From contig NZ_CP007215.2 of assembly GCF_000300455.3 (NCBI RefSeq), positions 2,046,001 to 2,110,000 on the forward strand: a stretch of 64,000 bases of DNA, given 5' to 3'. The position numbers and the translations under genes were made by a program. A model generated the notes under the pieces. The model was not told where the DNA came from. It did not search any database and saw only the letters and a list, made by a program, of their open reading frames with translations. Shown in pieces: positions 43,445 to 52,484 of the stretch (position 1 is the stretch's first letter; each line of letters begins with the position of its first letter). Origin of the DNA: Kosakonia sacchari SP1 (GTDB taxonomy: Bacteria; Pseudomonadota; Gammaproteobacteria; Enterobacterales; Enterobacteriaceae).

Positions 43445-45199
43445 TTAACTGCTGATTTGCCTTTTCTCCAGCCGCCGATAAAGTGTGCTGCGCGAGATAC
43501 CCAGTTTTTTTGCGGCCAGGCTCATATTGCCCTGCGCTTCGTCAATCGCGCTCTGCTCATCCTTCGGCGTGACCGCAGCCACGGGCTGACGAGGAGTTGT
43601 TATCTCGGCCGGTAAATCCGCAAGCGTAATGCAATCACCGTCTTCCGCCAGCGCCATCAATACCCGCAACTGGCTGAGTAACTGGCGCACATTGCCCGGC
43701 CACGGGCGACTTGCCAGCGTGGCGACCACCTCGGCGCTAAGGGTGAGTCCACGGCTGGCTGCACCCAGTTCCTGCCACAGTTTCTGGATAAACCCAGCAA
43801 CATTCTGCCATTCGCGCAACGGGGGAATGCGCAGATGAAACTCCTGAATGCGGTACAGCAGATCTTCGCGGAATGTTCCGGCCTGCACCCGAGCACCGAG
43901 ATCCTGATGAGTAGCGCAAATCAGCGTGAAATTGACGTCATACACATTGTTTGCGCCAAGCGGCGTCACTTTTTTCTCCTGCAACACGCGCAGCAGGCGG
44001 GTTTGCAGCGCCAGCGGCATATCGCCGATTTCATCAAGGAATAGCACACCGCCGTGGGCTTCCCGGCACTTACCGATATAGCCTTTCGGGCTTGCGCCGG
44101 TAAACGCGCCGGGGACATAGCCAAACAGTTCGGACTCAATTAAATGCTCCGGGAGCGCCGCACAGTTAATGGCGACGAAATTTCCTGTACGCCACTGGCT
44201 GCGGGCATATAACTCGCGTGCCAGATACTCTTTCCCGCTGCCGGTTTCGCCCGTCACACACAAGGCAATCCCGGCATTAACGATGCGCAGCGCTTTCTCT
44301 TTTTCCTTCGTCAGCTGATCCTGCGCAAATGCCGTGCCGCGCCCAATATAGCGCCGTGCAGGAAGCGTCTGACGCGCGTAGTAGCGCCGGGTATTGCTGG
44401 CGTCGAGGGTGGTTTCGCCAACCTGCAAACTGGCCTCCGGGAAGAGCGTTTGCAAAGCGAGTTCACCAAAATGCTGGGGGGTCAGCGAAAATTCATCCAT
44501 CGCCAGCTTGTTTGCGCCGAGCAGGGTTTGATCGGCGAAAATCAGCAGCAACTCTTGCGCACTGCCGAGCACAGACGGGTCATGATGTAGACTCAGCAGC
44601 CAGCGGTCGGCACCGAGCGCGCTGGTGGCCCATTCATGCTCTATTTGGCACACCGCGCGGCGGATCAGCGCAGCGGCATCGCGGCGCGGTGCCTGGGCGG
44701 GTGTCGAGAGATCTAATACGCCAGCAATTTGCCCGTCAGGTCGGAAAACGGGGGACGCCGAGCAAAACAAGCCTGCGTTGCGGCTGAGATAATGTTCGCC
44801 ACCGGAGACTTCACAATGGCGCTGCAAGGCCAGCGCGGTGCCTATCGCGTTGGTGCCGCGCGCGTGTTCACCCCACAGGTTGCCGGGTGCCAGCGCATAG
44901 CGCTGCGCTTTTTGCAGAAAGTCGCGGTTGCCGTGGGTCTCCAGCACCAGACCGGTTGCGTCGGAAAGCACCATTATCGACGGATGACTGGCAAGCTCCG
45001 GGCGCAGCCGCGCCAGTAGCGGGGCGGCCAGATGGTTGACCCAACCATTTTCCGCACGGGCGTCTTTCAGCATGGATGTCGCCACCCAGGGCTGGGCGTC
45101 ATCATCGCGGGTCAACCCGTAGCTGAGACTACGCTGCCAGGAGTTTTCAAGCAGGCAGGGCAACCCGGCAGGAGCGAGGGACAAGGCGCGTGGCGGCAT
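43445..45199 (-). CDS. AcoR-like sigma-54-dependent activator
   Basis: A 584-residue bacterial enhancer-binding protein. The ATG at 45199 is chosen because GGAGAG lies before it; an upstream in-frame ATG at 45307 would cover likely operators. The N-terminal ~300 residues form a GAF-type sensor (ALAPGNLWGEHARGTNAIGTAL). The central AAA+ domain has Walker A GETGSGKE, the sigma-54 contact loop FGYVPGAFTGA and LFLDEIGDMPL. The C-terminal Fis-type HTH is NMSLAAKKLGISRSTLYRRL. It stands back to back with the aldehyde/alcohol dehydrogenase operon, which has a sigma-54 promoter. Acetoin or an alcohol is a likely inducer. Confidence 0.88.
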   Translation of the reverse strand: MPPRALSLAPAGLPCLLENSWQRSLSYGLTRDDDAQPWVATSMLKDARAENGWVNHLAAPLLARLRPELASHPSIMVLSDATGLVLETHGNRDFLQKAQRYALAPGNLWGEHARGTNAIGTALALQRHCEVSGGEHYLSRNAGLFCSASPVFRPDGQIAGVLDLSTPAQAPRRDAAALIRRAVCQIEHEWATSALGADRWLLSLHHDPSVLGSAQELLLIFADQTLLGANKLAMDEFSLTPQHFGELALQTLFPEASLQVGETTLDASNTRRYYARQTLPARRYIGRGTAFAQDQLTKEKEKALRIVNAGIALCVTGETGSGKEYLARELYARSQWRTGNFVAINCAALPEHLIESELFGYVPGAFTGASPKGYIGKCREAHGGVLFLDEIGDMPLALQTRLLRVLQEKKVTPLGANNVYDVNFTLICATHQDLGARVQAGTFREDLLYRIQEFHLRIPPLREWQNVAGFIQKLWQELGAASRGLTLSAEVVATLASRPWPGNVRQLLSQLRVLMALAEDGDCITLADLPAEITTPRQPVAAVTPKDEQSAIDEAQGNMSLAAKKLGISRSTLYRRLEKRQISS

Positions 45200-45220
45200 G
45201 TGACTCTCCGTTAAATGAGA

Positions 45221-45270
45221 TGTTACAGTTGTGTAGCATAACAGTGTCCCGTATGTAGCGACGTGCGACA
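45221..45270. promoter_or_regulatory. Putative enhancer sites for the AcoR-like activator
   Basis: A near-palindrome TGTAGCGACGTGCGACA lies at 45254-45270 and a TGTTACA ... TAACAGTG pair at 45221-45246. They sit 120-170 bases upstream of the sigma-54 promoter, the usual distance for enhancer sites. Assignment to the adjacent activator is inference. Confidence 0.5.
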
Positions 45271-45391
45271 CACTTCCCACACCCTGTTCCGCGCTTTTTT
45301 GTGTCATTTCATTCCGGCAAAAGCCTGACTTTCAGTTATTCCCTTGTTTTATCAACATAAACATACCTGCAACGGATCGTTTTTTACGACC

Positions 45392-45406
45392 TGGCATAAG
45401 AACTGC
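45392..45406 (+). promoter_or_regulatory. Sigma-54 (-24/-12) promoter of the aldehyde/alcohol dehydrogenase operon
   Basis: TGGCATAAGAACTGC has the invariant GG and GC with exactly 10 bases between them. It lies about 70 bases before the aldehyde dehydrogenase start and faces it. Confidence 0.8.
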
Positions 45407-45473
45407 TTATGTCTCTGTGTCCGCCACGATGCGTGACGCCTCACCTGTACCGATAATAAAAGAGGAACATCTT

Positions 45474-46994
45474 ATGAAATATGTCCACCCTGGCCTTGAT
45501 GGCGCGAAAGTCTCTTTTAAACAGCGTTATGGCAACTATATTGGCGGTGAATTTGTTGACCCGGTGGAAGGGCGTTGGTTTACCAATACCTCGCCGGTCA
45601 CCGGACAGGTGATTGCCGAATTCCCGCGCTCAGACGCGGCGGATATTGAGAAGGCTCTCGACGCAGCGCATGCTGCCGCCGATGCCTGGGGAAAAACCAG
45701 CGTGCAGGATCGCGCCAATGTGCTGCTGGCTATTGCCGATCGCATTGAAGCCAACCTGGAAGCGCTGGCATTAACAGAAACCTGGGATAACGGAAAACCG
45801 ATCCGCGAAACCATGGGAGCGGACTTACCACTGGCCGTGGATCACTTCCGTTATTTCGCCGGTTGTATCCGCGCGCAGGAAGGGACAGCGGCAGAGATCG
45901 ACAGCAATACGGTTGCCTACCACATCTATGAACCGCTGGGCGTGGTCGGGCAGATCATTCCGTGGAACTTCCCGCTGCTGATGGCGGCATGGAAACTGGC
46001 ACCGGCGCTGGCGGCGGGCAACTGCGTGGTGCTGAAACCGGCTGAACAGACGCCGCTTGGCATCTGCGTGTTGATGGAACTGATTGGCGATTTGTTGCCA
46101 AAAGGGGTGCTGAATGTGGTGCACGGCTTTGGTACGGAAGCCGGTGAACCGCTGGCGCGCAGCAAACGCATCGAAAAAATCGCCTTTACCGGCTCCACGC
46201 CGATTGGCCGCCACATCCTTTCGTGCGCAGCGGAAAACATCATCCCCAGCACCGTCGAGCTCGGCGGGAAATCACCGAATATCTACTTTGAAGATGTGAT
46301 GAACGGTGATGAAGGCTTTATTGATAAAGCGGTGGAAGGCGTGGTGCTCGGATTCTTCAACCAGGGCGAAGTTTGTACCTGCCCGTCGCGCGTGCTGGTG
46401 CAGGAGTCGATCTACCCGCAGTTTGTCGAAAAAGTCATCGCCCGCATGGAAAATATCCGCAAAGGCGACCCGTTTGACACCGACACCATGATTGGCGCGC
46501 AGGCGTCACAAGAGCAGTACGACAAGATCCTCTCTTACATCTCGATTGCCCGCGACGAGGGCGGCGAAATCATTACCGGCGGCGCTCACGTGGAACACGG
46601 CGACGGGCTGCAAAACGGTTTCTATATCCAGCCGACATTGATTAAAGGCCATAACGGGATGCGCTGCTTCCAGGAAGAGATTTTTGGGCCGGTGCTGGGC
46701 ATCACCACGTTTAAAGATGAAGCCGAAGCGCTGCGTATCGCCAATGACACCGAGTTTGGCCTCGGCGCCGGGGTGTGGACGCTGGATATCAATCGCGCAT
46801 GGCGCATGGGGCGCGGCATTAAAGCGGGTCGCGTGTGGACAAACTGTTACCACCTCTACCCGGCACATGCGGCGTTTGGCGGTTACAAAAACTCGGGCGT
46901 CGGGCGTGAAACCCACAAACTGGCGCTGAGCCACTATCAGCAGATCAAAAACCTGCTGGTGAGTTACAGCGGTTCGCCGCTGGGGCTGTATTAA
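45474..46994 (+). CDS. NAD-dependent aldehyde dehydrogenase, AldB/ExaC type
   Basis: A 506-residue enzyme close to E. coli AldB ([33 protein letters not shown]-type VELGGKSPN, catalytic Cys in [31 protein letters not shown]). It oxidises short aliphatic aldehydes such as acetaldehyde to acids. The ATG at 45474 has AGAGGAA before it. The operon with an alcohol dehydrogenase points to conversion of an alcohol to the acid, controlled by the divergent sigma-54 activator. Confidence 0.9.
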   Translation: MKYVHPGLDGAKVSFKQRYGNYIGGEFVDPVEGRWFTNTSPVTGQVIAEFPRSDAADIEKALDAAHAAADAWGKTSVQDRANVLLAIADRIEANLEALALTETWDNGKPIRETMGADLPLAVDHFRYFAGCIRAQEGTAAEIDSNTVAYHIYEPLGVVGQIIPWNFPLLMAAWKLAPALAAGNCVVLKPAEQTPLGICVLMELIGDLLPKGVLNVVHGFGTEAGEPLARSKRIEKIAFTGSTPIGRHILSCAAENIIPSTVELGGKSPNIYFEDVMNGDEGFIDKAVEGVVLGFFNQGEVCTCPSRVLVQESIYPQFVEKVIARMENIRKGDPFDTDTMIGAQASQEQYDKILSYISIARDEGGEIITGGAHVEHGDGLQNGFYIQPTLIKGHNGMRCFQEEIFGPVLGITTFKDEAEALRIANDTEFGLGAGVWTLDINRAWRMGRGIKAGRVWTNCYHLYPAHAAFGGYKNSGVGRETHKLALSHYQQIKNLLVSYSGSPLGLY

Positions 46995-47021
46995 TTATCT
47001 ACATCAGGATGAGGCGATAAG

Positions 47022-48053
47022 ATGCAACTGAAAACCATGAAAGCCGCAGTGGTGAAAGCCTTTGGTCAGCCGCTGGTAATTGAAGAGGTGATGGTGCCGG
47101 CTGTTGAACCGGGCAAGATCCTCGTCAAAATTGAAGCGACCGGCGTGTGTCACACGGATTTACACGCCGCCGATGGCGACTGGCCAATCAAACCGAACCC
47201 GCCGTTTATACCCGGCCACGAAGGTGTCGGTCATGTGGTGGCAGTCGGGCCGGGCGTGAAGCATGTGAAAGAAGGCGATCGTGTCGGTGTACCGTGGCTC
47301 TACTCGACGTGTGGTCACTGTGAACACTGCCTTGGCGGCTGGGAAACCCTGTGCCATTCGCAGCAAAACTCCGGCTATTCGGTAAACGGTACGTTTGCCG
47401 AATATTGCCTGGCCGATGCCAGCTACGTCGGGATTTTGCCGGATAACGTCGATTTTCAGAGTATCGCGCCGATCCTCTGCGCCGGGGTGACGGTCTATAA
47501 AGGGCTGAAAATGACCGAAGCGCGCGCCGGAGAGTGGGTGGTGGTGTCGGGTATTGGCGGTCTGGGACACCTGGCGATCCAGTACGCGGTGGCGATGGGC
47601 ATGAACGTGGCGGCGGTCGATATTGATGATGACAAACTGGCGTTTGCCCGCCGTCTCGGTGCCTCGGTGGTGGTCAATGCGCGCCAGGAAGATCCGGGAA
47701 CGCGTTTCCATAGCGAATTTGGCGGTGCGCACGGCGTACTGGTGACAGCGGTATCGCCAAAAGCCTTTGAGCAGGCAACCACCATGATGCGCCGTGGCGG
47801 CACCATGGTACTCAACGGCTTGCCACCGGGGAAATTCGACCTGTCGATTTTTGACATGGTGCTCGACGGCACCACGGTGCGCGGTTCGATTGTCGGCACG
47901 CGTAAAGATCTGCAGGAAGCGCTGGATTTCGCCGGGCGCAACAAAGTGCATGCGGAAATTGCCGTGGAGCCGCTGGAGAATATCAACAGTATCTTTGAGC
48001 GGATGCGCGCCGGGAAAATCACTGGCAGGATCGTGGTTGATATGTCGAAGTAA
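47022..48053 (+). CDS. adhP: Zinc-dependent alcohol dehydrogenase, AdhP type
   Basis: A 343-residue medium-chain dehydrogenase. Catalytic zinc ligands: C in TGVCHTDLH, H in GHEGVG, and C in LCAGVTVYKGL. Structural zinc: CGHCEHCLGGWETLC. NAD fold: VVSGIGGLGHLAIQYA. Length matches AdhP. It follows the aldehyde dehydrogenase by 27 bases and should supply its aldehyde from ethanol or a similar alcohol. GGATGAGG lies upstream; an inner ATG at 47037 (MKAAVV) is the E. coli-like start. Confidence 0.9.
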   Translation: MQLKTMKAAVVKAFGQPLVIEEVMVPAVEPGKILVKIEATGVCHTDLHAADGDWPIKPNPPFIPGHEGVGHVVAVGPGVKHVKEGDRVGVPWLYSTCGHCEHCLGGWETLCHSQQNSGYSVNGTFAEYCLADASYVGILPDNVDFQSIAPILCAGVTVYKGLKMTEARAGEWVVVSGIGGLGHLAIQYAVAMGMNVAAVDIDDDKLAFARRLGASVVVNARQEDPGTRFHSEFGGAHGVLVTAVSPKAFEQATTMMRRGGTMVLNGLPPGKFDLSIFDMVLDGTTVRGSIVGTRKDLQEALDFAGRNKVHAEIAVEPLENINSIFERMRAGKITGRIVVDMSK

Positions 48054-48058
48054 CCCAG

Positions 48059-48086
48059 TAAAACGGGGCAGTGATGCCCCGTTTTG
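48059..48086. terminator. Bidirectional terminator between adhP and the hydrolase gene
   Basis: AAAACGGGGCA-GTGA-style loop-TGCCCCGTTTT (48060-48084) with A and T runs on both ends, between two converging genes. Confidence 0.88.
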
Positions 48087-48090
48087 TATT

Positions 48091-48975
48091 TCAGTGCAGA
48101 GAATCCGCGAAATCTGCCAGCTGCTGGTTAAAACGGGTTGGCTCTTCAAGGAACGGGGCGTGCCCCGAATGGTCAAACCACACCGCGCTAATCCGGGGAT
48201 TCACGCTTCTGGCCCGCGCCAGCGACGACTGCGGATTTACCAGCCGATCGTGTTTGCCGTAGATAAAGCGTACCGGGATTGTCGCTTTTCCCAGCCCTTG
48301 CTCAAGCGCAACTTTCATCGACGGCACGGCGCGTTGCATCTCCCAGGAGGCCATCGCCGCATTGGCTTGCAGGCGCGCAAAGGTGATCGCGTCAGGCTGC
48401 TGATAAAAGCAGAGCTGCAGAAACTCGCGCTCACCATCCAGGTGGGTGGCTAAATCCGCCGAGGTCATCGCCTGATAGACTTGCGGGTGCGCCGGGATCT
48501 GATCGGGCGTTAACTCTACCACCGCATCGACATATAGCGCGCCGGAAAGAGCTTTATCACCGACGTTTGCCAGATAATGGCTGATCACCGCGCCACCCAG
48601 CGACCAGCCGACCAGCAGCGGTTTTTTTGCATGGCTTGCGGCAATCACGGCGGCGACATCCTCCGCCCAGCGGCTTCCCTCGCGGTAGGACTCTGCCTGC
48701 GTCGGTTTTGACGACAGACCATGGCCGCGCATATCAAAACTGATTAACCGAAAACGTTGCAACGCCGGATCCTGACGCTGTTTTTCCCAGTTCAGGTGGC
48801 TGCCTAATAAGCCGTGAATAAAAATAATCGGTTTGCCTTGCGGCGAGCCGGACTCTTGTACCGCCAGTTCAACACCGTCCGCCGAGGTCACGGTGTACTG
48901 CTTGTCGCTGGCAAACAGCGAGGCGGAAAAGCTGAATAACAAAATAGCGAGATAACGGCCAGGGGATAACAGCAT
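48091..48975 (-). CDS. Exported alpha/beta-hydrolase
   Basis: A 294-residue protein; the ATG at 48975 has GGAGGAA 7 bases before it. A signal peptide (LAILLFSFSASLFASD) suggests the periplasm. The fold is clear: oxyanion region FIHGLLGSHLNW, nucleophile Ser in VGWSLGGAV, catalytic Asp in YGKHDRLV and His in DHSGHAPFLEEP. The substrate is unknown; an esterase or peroxidase-like role is possible. It is divergent from a MerR-family gene with an operator dyad in between, so it is probably that regulator's target. Confidence 0.82.
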   Translation of the reverse strand: MLLSPGRYLAILLFSFSASLFASDKQYTVTSADGVELAVQESGSPQGKPIIFIHGLLGSHLNWEKQRQDPALQRFRLISFDMRGHGLSSKPTQAESYREGSRWAEDVAAVIAASHAKKPLLVGWSLGGAVISHYLANVGDKALSGALYVDAVVELTPDQIPAHPQVYQAMTSADLATHLDGEREFLQLCFYQQPDAITFARLQANAAMASWEMQRAVPSMKVALEQGLGKATIPVRFIYGKHDRLVNPQSSLARARSVNPRISAVWFDHSGHAPFLEEPTRFNQQLADFADSLH

Positions 48976-49016
48976 AAAATGTTCCTCCAGATGAATGTTC
49001 GCGGCTATCCTCAACC

Positions 49017-49038
49017 CTGACACTGGTGTCAGAGTCAA
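49017..49038 (-). promoter_or_regulatory. MerR-type operator between the hydrolase and merR genes
   Basis: CTGACAC-TG-GTGTCAG (49017-49032) is a perfect dyad. On the minus strand it lies just after TTGACT (-35, 49033-49038) and before AGGATA, a stretched spacer of about 20 bases. MerR-family activators act on such spacers. Confidence 0.7.
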
Positions 49039-49060
49039 GCCATTTACCGGGAGAAAGAGA

Positions 49061-49423
49061 ATGTTTTCAATTGGCGAACTCGCCCGACAAACGGGCATCA
49101 GCGTGCGATCAATCCGCCATTATGATCGCCACGGTCTGCTGTGCAGCACGCGTGCCTGCAACGGTTATCGCTACTTTCCGCCGCAGGCGCTCGGGCAGGT
49201 GAGGCAAATCCAGCAGTTAATCGCCACGGGTTTTAGCATTGCTGAAATTGCCGCTTTTCCTGCCTGCATGCGCAATGAAGAGGGGGCGACGATGTGCCCG
49301 CAAACGCGCGCGTTGCAGCGTGAACGGCTGGCGACGATTGAGGCGCAAATCGCCACCCTTGAGCGCCGCCGCGCGCAACTGGCTGCCGCGTTGGCCGAGA
49401 CAGAACAAAAAACGACGCCCTGA
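49061..49423 (+). CDS. MerR-family transcriptional regulator
   Basis: A 120-residue regulator; the ATG at 49061 has GGGAGAAAGAG before it. The N-terminal winged HTH is typical (FSIGELARQTGISVRSIRHYDRHGLL, then NGYRYF). A coiled coil ends the protein (LQRERLATIEAQIATLERRRAQLAAAL). Cysteines at LLCSTRAC, PACMR and TMCPQ might sense a ligand, but no known metal pattern is visible. Its gene is divergent from the hydrolase and shares one operator. Confidence 0.87.
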   Translation: MFSIGELARQTGISVRSIRHYDRHGLLCSTRACNGYRYFPPQALGQVRQIQQLIATGFSIAEIAAFPACMRNEEGATMCPQTRALQRERLATIEAQIATLERRRAQLAAALAETEQKTTP

Positions 49424-49431
49424 GGCGTCGT
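49406..49431 (-). terminator. Terminator of the gapdh gene
   Basis: On the minus strand ACGACGCC-TCAG-GGCGTCGT is followed by TTTTTTG. It overlaps the 3' end of the converging merR gene. Confidence 0.75.
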
Positions 49432-49459
49432 CATAGTGTGAAAGGCGGAAGTATCGCCG

Positions 49460-50470
49460 TTACAAACCGCGTTTGGCTATCAGGCTTGCCAGCTCAACCA
49501 AACGATTCGAGAAGCCCCATTCGTTATCATACCAGGCGAGGATTTTCACCAGATTGCCGCCAATCACCAGGGTTGATAATCCATCAATGATTGACGAGCG
49601 CGGATCGCCCTGGTAATCGCTGGAAACCAGCGGTTCGTCACTGTAACCGAGAATGCCTTTCAACGGACCCGCCTCTGCCGCTTCGCGGAACGCGGCATTC
49701 ACCTCGTCAACCGTGACATCACGTTTCAGCGTGACCGTCAGGTCAACAATTGACACCACCGGAACCGGCACGCGCAGTGAGTAACCTGTCAGTCGCCCGT
49801 CGAGTTCCGGGATCACTTTGCCGAGCGCTTTTGCCGCACCGCTTGAGTAAGGCACAATCGACAGCGCCGCAGCACGCGCGCCGCGCAGATCTTTCTCCGG
49901 CTGGTCGTGCAGCGCCTGGCTGTTGGTATAGGCGTGGGTGGTGTTCATCAGGCCATGTTCGATACCAAAACGTTGATGCAACACCTGCGCGGCAGGCGCC
50001 AGGCCGTTGGTGGTGCAACTGCCGTTGCTGACCACAAAATGGCGTTTGGGATCGTACTGGCTATCGTTTACGCCCAGTACAATGGTTAAATCATCATTTT
50101 TACCGGGCGCGGAGATGATCACCCGTTTTGCGCCGCCGCGGCTGATATGTACTTCGGCTTTGTCGCGTTCGGTGAAGAAACCGGTGGCTTCAATCACCAC
50201 TTCCACGCCAACATCGCGCCATGGAATGTTGCCCGGATCGCGTTCGCTGAACACACGCACCGCGTTGCCATCGACGAACAACTGGCCTTCACCCGCTTCT
50301 ACCGGAACGGGCAGGGTGCCGAGCAGAGAATCATGTTTCAGCAGATGAGCGAGGGTTTTGCTGTCTGTCAGATCGTTAATCGCCACAATCTGAATCTCTG
50401 CGTTTCCCAGCGCCGCGCGTAACACGTTGCGTCCAATTCTGCCAAAACCATTAATGCCGACCTTAACCAT
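49460..50470 (-). CDS. gap: Glyceraldehyde-3-phosphate dehydrogenase, type I (second copy)
   Basis: A 336-residue enzyme. NAD-binding GINGFGRIGRNVLR, N32-D33 for the cofactor ribose, catalytic C152 in SNGSCTTNGLAPA, active-site His in MNTTHAYTN, and WYDNEWGFSNRL near the end. The usual second cysteine of the SCTTNC motif is Gly here. It is diverged from the housekeeping GapA and has no glycolytic neighbours, so it is probably an additional or conditional enzyme. GGAG precedes the ATG. Confidence 0.9.
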   Translation of the reverse strand: MVKVGINGFGRIGRNVLRAALGNAEIQIVAINDLTDSKTLAHLLKHDSLLGTLPVPVEAGEGQLFVDGNAVRVFSERDPGNIPWRDVGVEVVIEATGFFTERDKAEVHISRGGAKRVIISAPGKNDDLTIVLGVNDSQYDPKRHFVVSNGSCTTNGLAPAAQVLHQRFGIEHGLMNTTHAYTNSQALHDQPEKDLRGARAAALSIVPYSSGAAKALGKVIPELDGRLTGYSLRVPVPVVSIVDLTVTLKRDVTVDEVNAAFREAAEAGPLKGILGYSDEPLVSSDYQGDPRSSIIDGLSTLVIGGNLVKILAWYDNEWGFSNRLVELASLIAKRGL

Positions 50471-50553
50471 AATTGACTCCTTCCTGTGCGGTAACTAACT
50501 GCAGTTACTGTAGGCCGGTCACGGTTTGGCGTAAACGACAAAAAAGGATCACT

Positions 50554-51534
50554 TTACGCCAATTTGCGGCAGTGGAAGCGCTGGCGGTAATCGCCCGGTG
50601 TGAGGTGTAACTGGCGTTCGAAAATGCGCCGCAGATTGATGCTGCTGCCAAAACCGGTGGCGGCGGCGATCTGCTCCAGGGTTTCACTGGTTTGTTCCAG
50701 TCGGTTGCGGGCGGCGGCAAGACGCGCTTCGGCTACATAGCGCGCGGGAGAAACGCCGCTTTCACGGGTGAAGACGCGGGTGAAGTTGCGTGGGCTCATC
50801 GCAACCTGTTCCGCCAATCGCTCAACGGATAAATCCTCAGCCAGGTTGGCAAGGATCCAGTTTTGCAGTTCGCTGATTGGCCCGACGCCGCTGGCCTGTT
50901 GTAATTGATAGCGGCTGAACTGCAACTGCCCGCCGGGACGGCGCAGGTACATCACCATATTCTGCGCGATATCCAGCGCCAGCGAGAAGCCGTAATCATC
51001 TTCGACCAGCGCCAGCGTGAGATCGAAGCCGGAACTGACGCCGCCGGAAGTCCAGACTGGCCCGTCCTGAATATAGAGCGGGCCGCCTTCAACGGTGATA
51101 GCGGGGTACTCTTTCTGCATGGTTTCCAGTAACCGCCAGTGGGTGGTTGCACGCCGCCCGTTGAGCAACCCACTTTGTGCCAGCAGCATCGCGCCGCCGC
51201 AAATAGAAACCACACGGCGTGCGTGCGGCGCAGCAAGGCGCAGCCAGTCCACAACCGCCGTACCCTCTTCGGCATCAGTACCGCGACCGGTTATCATGAT
51301 GGTGTCCCACGGCTGGCGCGGATCGATTTCCGGCAGGCGATGATCCGCCAGCAGATTCAGCCCGGACTGGCCGTGGATCACCTGGTGTGGCTGGGTGGTG
51401 GCAACAGCAACGCGATAGCGTGGCTGGGCGGTATCATCCGGGTGCAACTGGTTGGCCTGCATCAGAATGTCGGCTATCCCGGCGGCTTCGAACAGCATGC
51501 CGCCATCAGGAACAATAATCAGGAATGTTTTCAT
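50554..51534 (-). CDS. GlxA-family AraC regulator with DJ-1/PfpI domain
   Basis: A 326-residue protein. Residues 1-190 form a DJ-1/PfpI (class I amidotransferase-like) domain with C in VVSICGGAMLLAQSGLL and then TTHWRLL. Residues 215-320 hold two AraC HTH motifs (LSVERLAEQVAMSPRNFTRVF, TLEQIAAATGFGSSINLRRIF). Such proteins regulate small catabolic or stress genes. It has no clear divergent partner; its upstream gap is short. The target is unknown. Confidence 0.87.
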   Translation of the reverse strand: MKTFLIIVPDGGMLFEAAGIADILMQANQLHPDDTAQPRYRVAVATTQPHQVIHGQSGLNLLADHRLPEIDPRQPWDTIMITGRGTDAEEGTAVVDWLRLAAPHARRVVSICGGAMLLAQSGLLNGRRATTHWRLLETMQKEYPAITVEGGPLYIQDGPVWTSGGVSSGFDLTLALVEDDYGFSLALDIAQNMVMYLRRPGGQLQFSRYQLQQASGVGPISELQNWILANLAEDLSVERLAEQVAMSPRNFTRVFTRESGVSPARYVAEARLAAARNRLEQTSETLEQIAAATGFGSSINLRRIFERQLHLTPGDYRQRFHCRKLA

Positions 51535-51602
51535 GTCCTGAAACGTACGCTAATTACATTTTAAGTCAAGCGAGTTCGGGGGCAGGCGGATGACAGGGCA
51601 AT

Positions 51603-51628
51603 AAAAAACCCGGAGCCTCCGCTCCGGG
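51603..51628 (-). terminator. Terminator at the end of the yciGFE transcript
   Basis: On the minus strand GCCCGGAGC-GGAGG-CTCCGGG-type stem is followed by TTTTTT. It lies 49 bases beyond the last gene of the cluster. Confidence 0.82.
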
Positions 51629-51676
51629 CAAATCTAACAAGACACAAAGGGGGAGGGAATAACGCGGTCGGGGGCG

Positions 51677-51913
51677 TTACTTGCTGGCCTGTTTACGGTT
51701 AGCCATCGTCGTGACCAGATATTCCTGTACGGGATCAAGAGAAAGATCGGGTTTTGGCAGTTCAGCCTCGTCATGGTTGCTGGCGGGTTGCCCGGCAACA
51801 AAGGGTTTTTGCTCCCGGGCGCGTTCGAACTCACTCAACACTTGCCAGCCCAGATCATCACTGGCACGGTTGTTCATTAACACATTCCTTACGCGTTTCA
51901 GCTTTGGCAGCAT
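51677..51913 (-). CDS. Small protein linked to yciE (78 residues)
   Basis: The ATG at 51913 has GGAGAG 7 bases before it. The product is soluble, charged and Pro-rich (LPKLKRVRNVLMNNRASDDLGWQVLSEFERAREQKPF ... LDPVQEYLVTTMANRKQASK). It follows yciE by about 30 bases on the same strand and ends at the cluster's terminator. Family not recognised. It is probably part of the same general-stress unit. Confidence 0.6.
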   Translation of the reverse strand: MLPKLKRVRNVLMNNRASDDLGWQVLSEFERAREQKPFVAGQPASNHDEAELPKPDLSLDPVQEYLVTTMANRKQASK

Positions 51914-51943
51914 CGTCGTCTCTCCATTAACAATAAACGCAGG

Positions 51944-52450
51944 TTATTTTTTCGCTTCAACGCCGGGCGCGCTGGAGCGATCAAGGAATTGAGTTGTCAC
52001 TTCCGGAACGTGCTGGAGCATCCACTCCGCCATTTCAATCTCTTGCGCCACAATTTTTTGCAGCACCTGCACGCCGTTAACATCGCCCAATTCTTCAGCC
52101 GTTCTAATCAATGAGGTGTAGCACGCAATTTCAAATTGCTCAAAGACATAGCCACCTATTGCGCCTTTAACCACCTCGTCGGAATTAAAGACACCGCCAA
52201 CGGCCTGACCCATCGCCGCCATTTTACCTATGGTATCTTTCAGGACCGATCGCGATATTCCGCATTGATCAATAAGCCCTTCAAGTAACACTATTTGTTC
52301 ACGGGTTTCAGCTAAATGACTTTCAATTTTACTTTTCAATACAGGATAATTGTCGATGCGTTTAGCCATTGCCTCCAGCATCGATTCTGCCTGTTTTTCC
52401 ATCCCATGTGCGTCACGTAGCCAGTCGTGATAATTCTCTTCGCGTGTCAT
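51944..52450 (-). CDS. yciE: YciE ferritin-like DUF892 protein
   Basis: A 168-residue four-helix protein close to E. coli YciE (NYHDWLRDAHGMEKQAESMLEAM, GYVFEQFEIACYTSLIRTAEELGD, GVEAKK at the end). Conserved Glu/His residues in the helices (HGMEKQAE, FEQFEIACY) suit a di-iron site. The DUF892 family is linked to the RpoS-type stress response. It is downstream of yciF with a 34-bp gap. Confidence 0.92.
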   Translation of the reverse strand: MTREENYHDWLRDAHGMEKQAESMLEAMAKRIDNYPVLKSKIESHLAETREQIVLLEGLIDQCGISRSVLKDTIGKMAAMGQAVGGVFNSDEVVKGAIGGYVFEQFEIACYTSLIRTAEELGDVNGVQVLQKIVAQEIEMAEWMLQHVPEVTTQFLDRSSAPGVEAKK

Positions 52451-52484
52451 ACGTTTACCTCAGGTGGAATTAACTCAATGACGT

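Noticed and set aside
47160-48176. 338-codon minus-strand ORF opposite adhP
   Set aside because: His/Arg-rich shadow of a clear alcohol dehydrogenase gene.
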